Positions 6,601 through 6,855 of a DNA stretch of 6,855 bases are shown one piece after another. The DNA lies in assembly GCA_003973585.1 (NCBI GenBank), contig QNYN01000179.1, positions 1 through 6,855 of the forward strand, in the 5' to 3' direction. Within the stretch, counting starts at the first letter, position 1. Each line of letters begins with the position of its first letter. The stretch comes from Fusobacteriota bacterium (GTDB lineage Bacteria; Fusobacteriota; Fusobacteriia; Fusobacteriales; Fusobacteriaceae). The notes under the pieces were generated by a model. That model made no database searches and had not been told where the DNA came from. It was given only the letters and a program-made list of their open reading frames with translations. A program made the position numbers and the translations under genes.

Positions 6601-6855
6601 ATGAAAAAAATATTGATAGCAGGAACATCTAGTGGAGCAGGAAAAACTACAATAAGTACAGCAATTATGGGAGCATTAGAAAATGTAGCACCATTTAAAG
6701 TAGGTCCTGATTATATTGATCCAAAATTTCATGAATTTATAACGAAGAATCCTTCTACTAATCTTGATTTATATATGACAGGAGAAGAGTCAGTAGAATA
6801 TGTTTTTTATAAAAATAGTAAAGGTAAAAATATTAGTGTTGTAGAAGGAGTAATG
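6601..6855 (+). CDS. cbiA: CbiA/CobB, cobyrinate a,c-diamide synthase, N-terminal part cut by window
   Basis: The visible 85 residues are the start of a glutamine-dependent, ATP-using amidotransferase that amidates the a and c acetate side chains of cobyrinate in cobalamin synthesis. The family is about 450 residues. Motifs are the P-loop-like GTSSGAGKTT (8-17), the family-typical PFKVGPDYIDPKFH (31-44), NLDLYM (54-59), and VVEGVM (80-85) at the cut edge. The C-terminal glutaminase domain lies outside the window. The ATG is preceded by AAGGGGGT with a 4-nt spacer, a slightly imperfect but usable ribosome binding site. The gene follows glnN on the same strand but has its own promoter and is separated by a strong terminator. 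A hydrogenobyrinate-type (CobB) annotation is possible, but CbiA fits an anaerobe better. It may head a longer corrinoid operon to the right. Confidence 0.93.
   Translation, partial: MKKILIAGTSSGAGKTTISTAIMGALENVAPFKVGPDYIDPKFHEFITKNPSTNLDLYMTGEESVEYVFYKNSKGKNISVVEGVM

Noticed and set aside
1..6855. CRISPR arrays, insertion sequences, tRNA or rRNA genes
   Set aside because: No spaced repeats, transposase-like frames, terminal inverted repeats or tRNA-like cloverleaf sequences were seen. Apart from promoter and leader regions, the window is filled by five conserved genes.

Overview
This is an AT-rich window with A-dominated codon use (mostly AGA for arginine, AAA, TTA, GAA) and strong GGAGG-type ribosome binding sites. 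Three things together suggest a member of the Fusobacteriota, most likely Fusobacterium or a close relative: a type III glutamine synthetase, a Firmicute-style glgC-glgD pair, and a cobyrinate a,c-diamide synthase. A low-GC Clostridium-like Firmicute cannot be excluded from this sequence alone.

The left part (1 to 4049) is a minus-strand glycogen synthesis cluster, read right to left: glgB (branching enzyme), glgC (ADP-glucose pyrophosphorylase) and glgD (its degenerate partner subunit). glgD is cut by the window edge. GlgC, probably with GlgD, makes ADP-glucose. A glycogen synthase outside the window would polymerise it, and GlgB adds the alpha-1,6 branches. glgC and glgD are 16 nt apart and surely co-transcribed. 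The 137-nt gap before glgC has a good extended -10 promoter but no convincing terminator, so glgCD may be read both from there and from glgB.

The centre (4050 to 4350) is a divergent control region. A minus-strand promoter for glgB and a plus-strand promoter have -35 boxes only 6 bp apart. The plus-strand transcript first meets a possible 35-codon small ORF with a good ribosome binding site. The stop codon of that ORF lies inside the left arm of a hairpin followed by eight T residues. This looks like an intrinsic terminator or attenuator placed just ahead of glnN, and it is the most unusual structure in the window.

The right part (4351 to 6855, plus strand) carries glnN (type III glutamine synthetase, complete, 703 aa), a strong intrinsic terminator, a near-consensus promoter, and the first 85 codons of cbiA (cobyrinate a,c-diamide synthase). 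CbiA uses glutamine as its amide donor, so the neighbouring products are metabolically linked, but the signals show separate transcription units. The window therefore places carbon storage, nitrogen assimilation and corrinoid amidation side by side. The large genes are all known families. The novelty, if any, is in the glnN leader.
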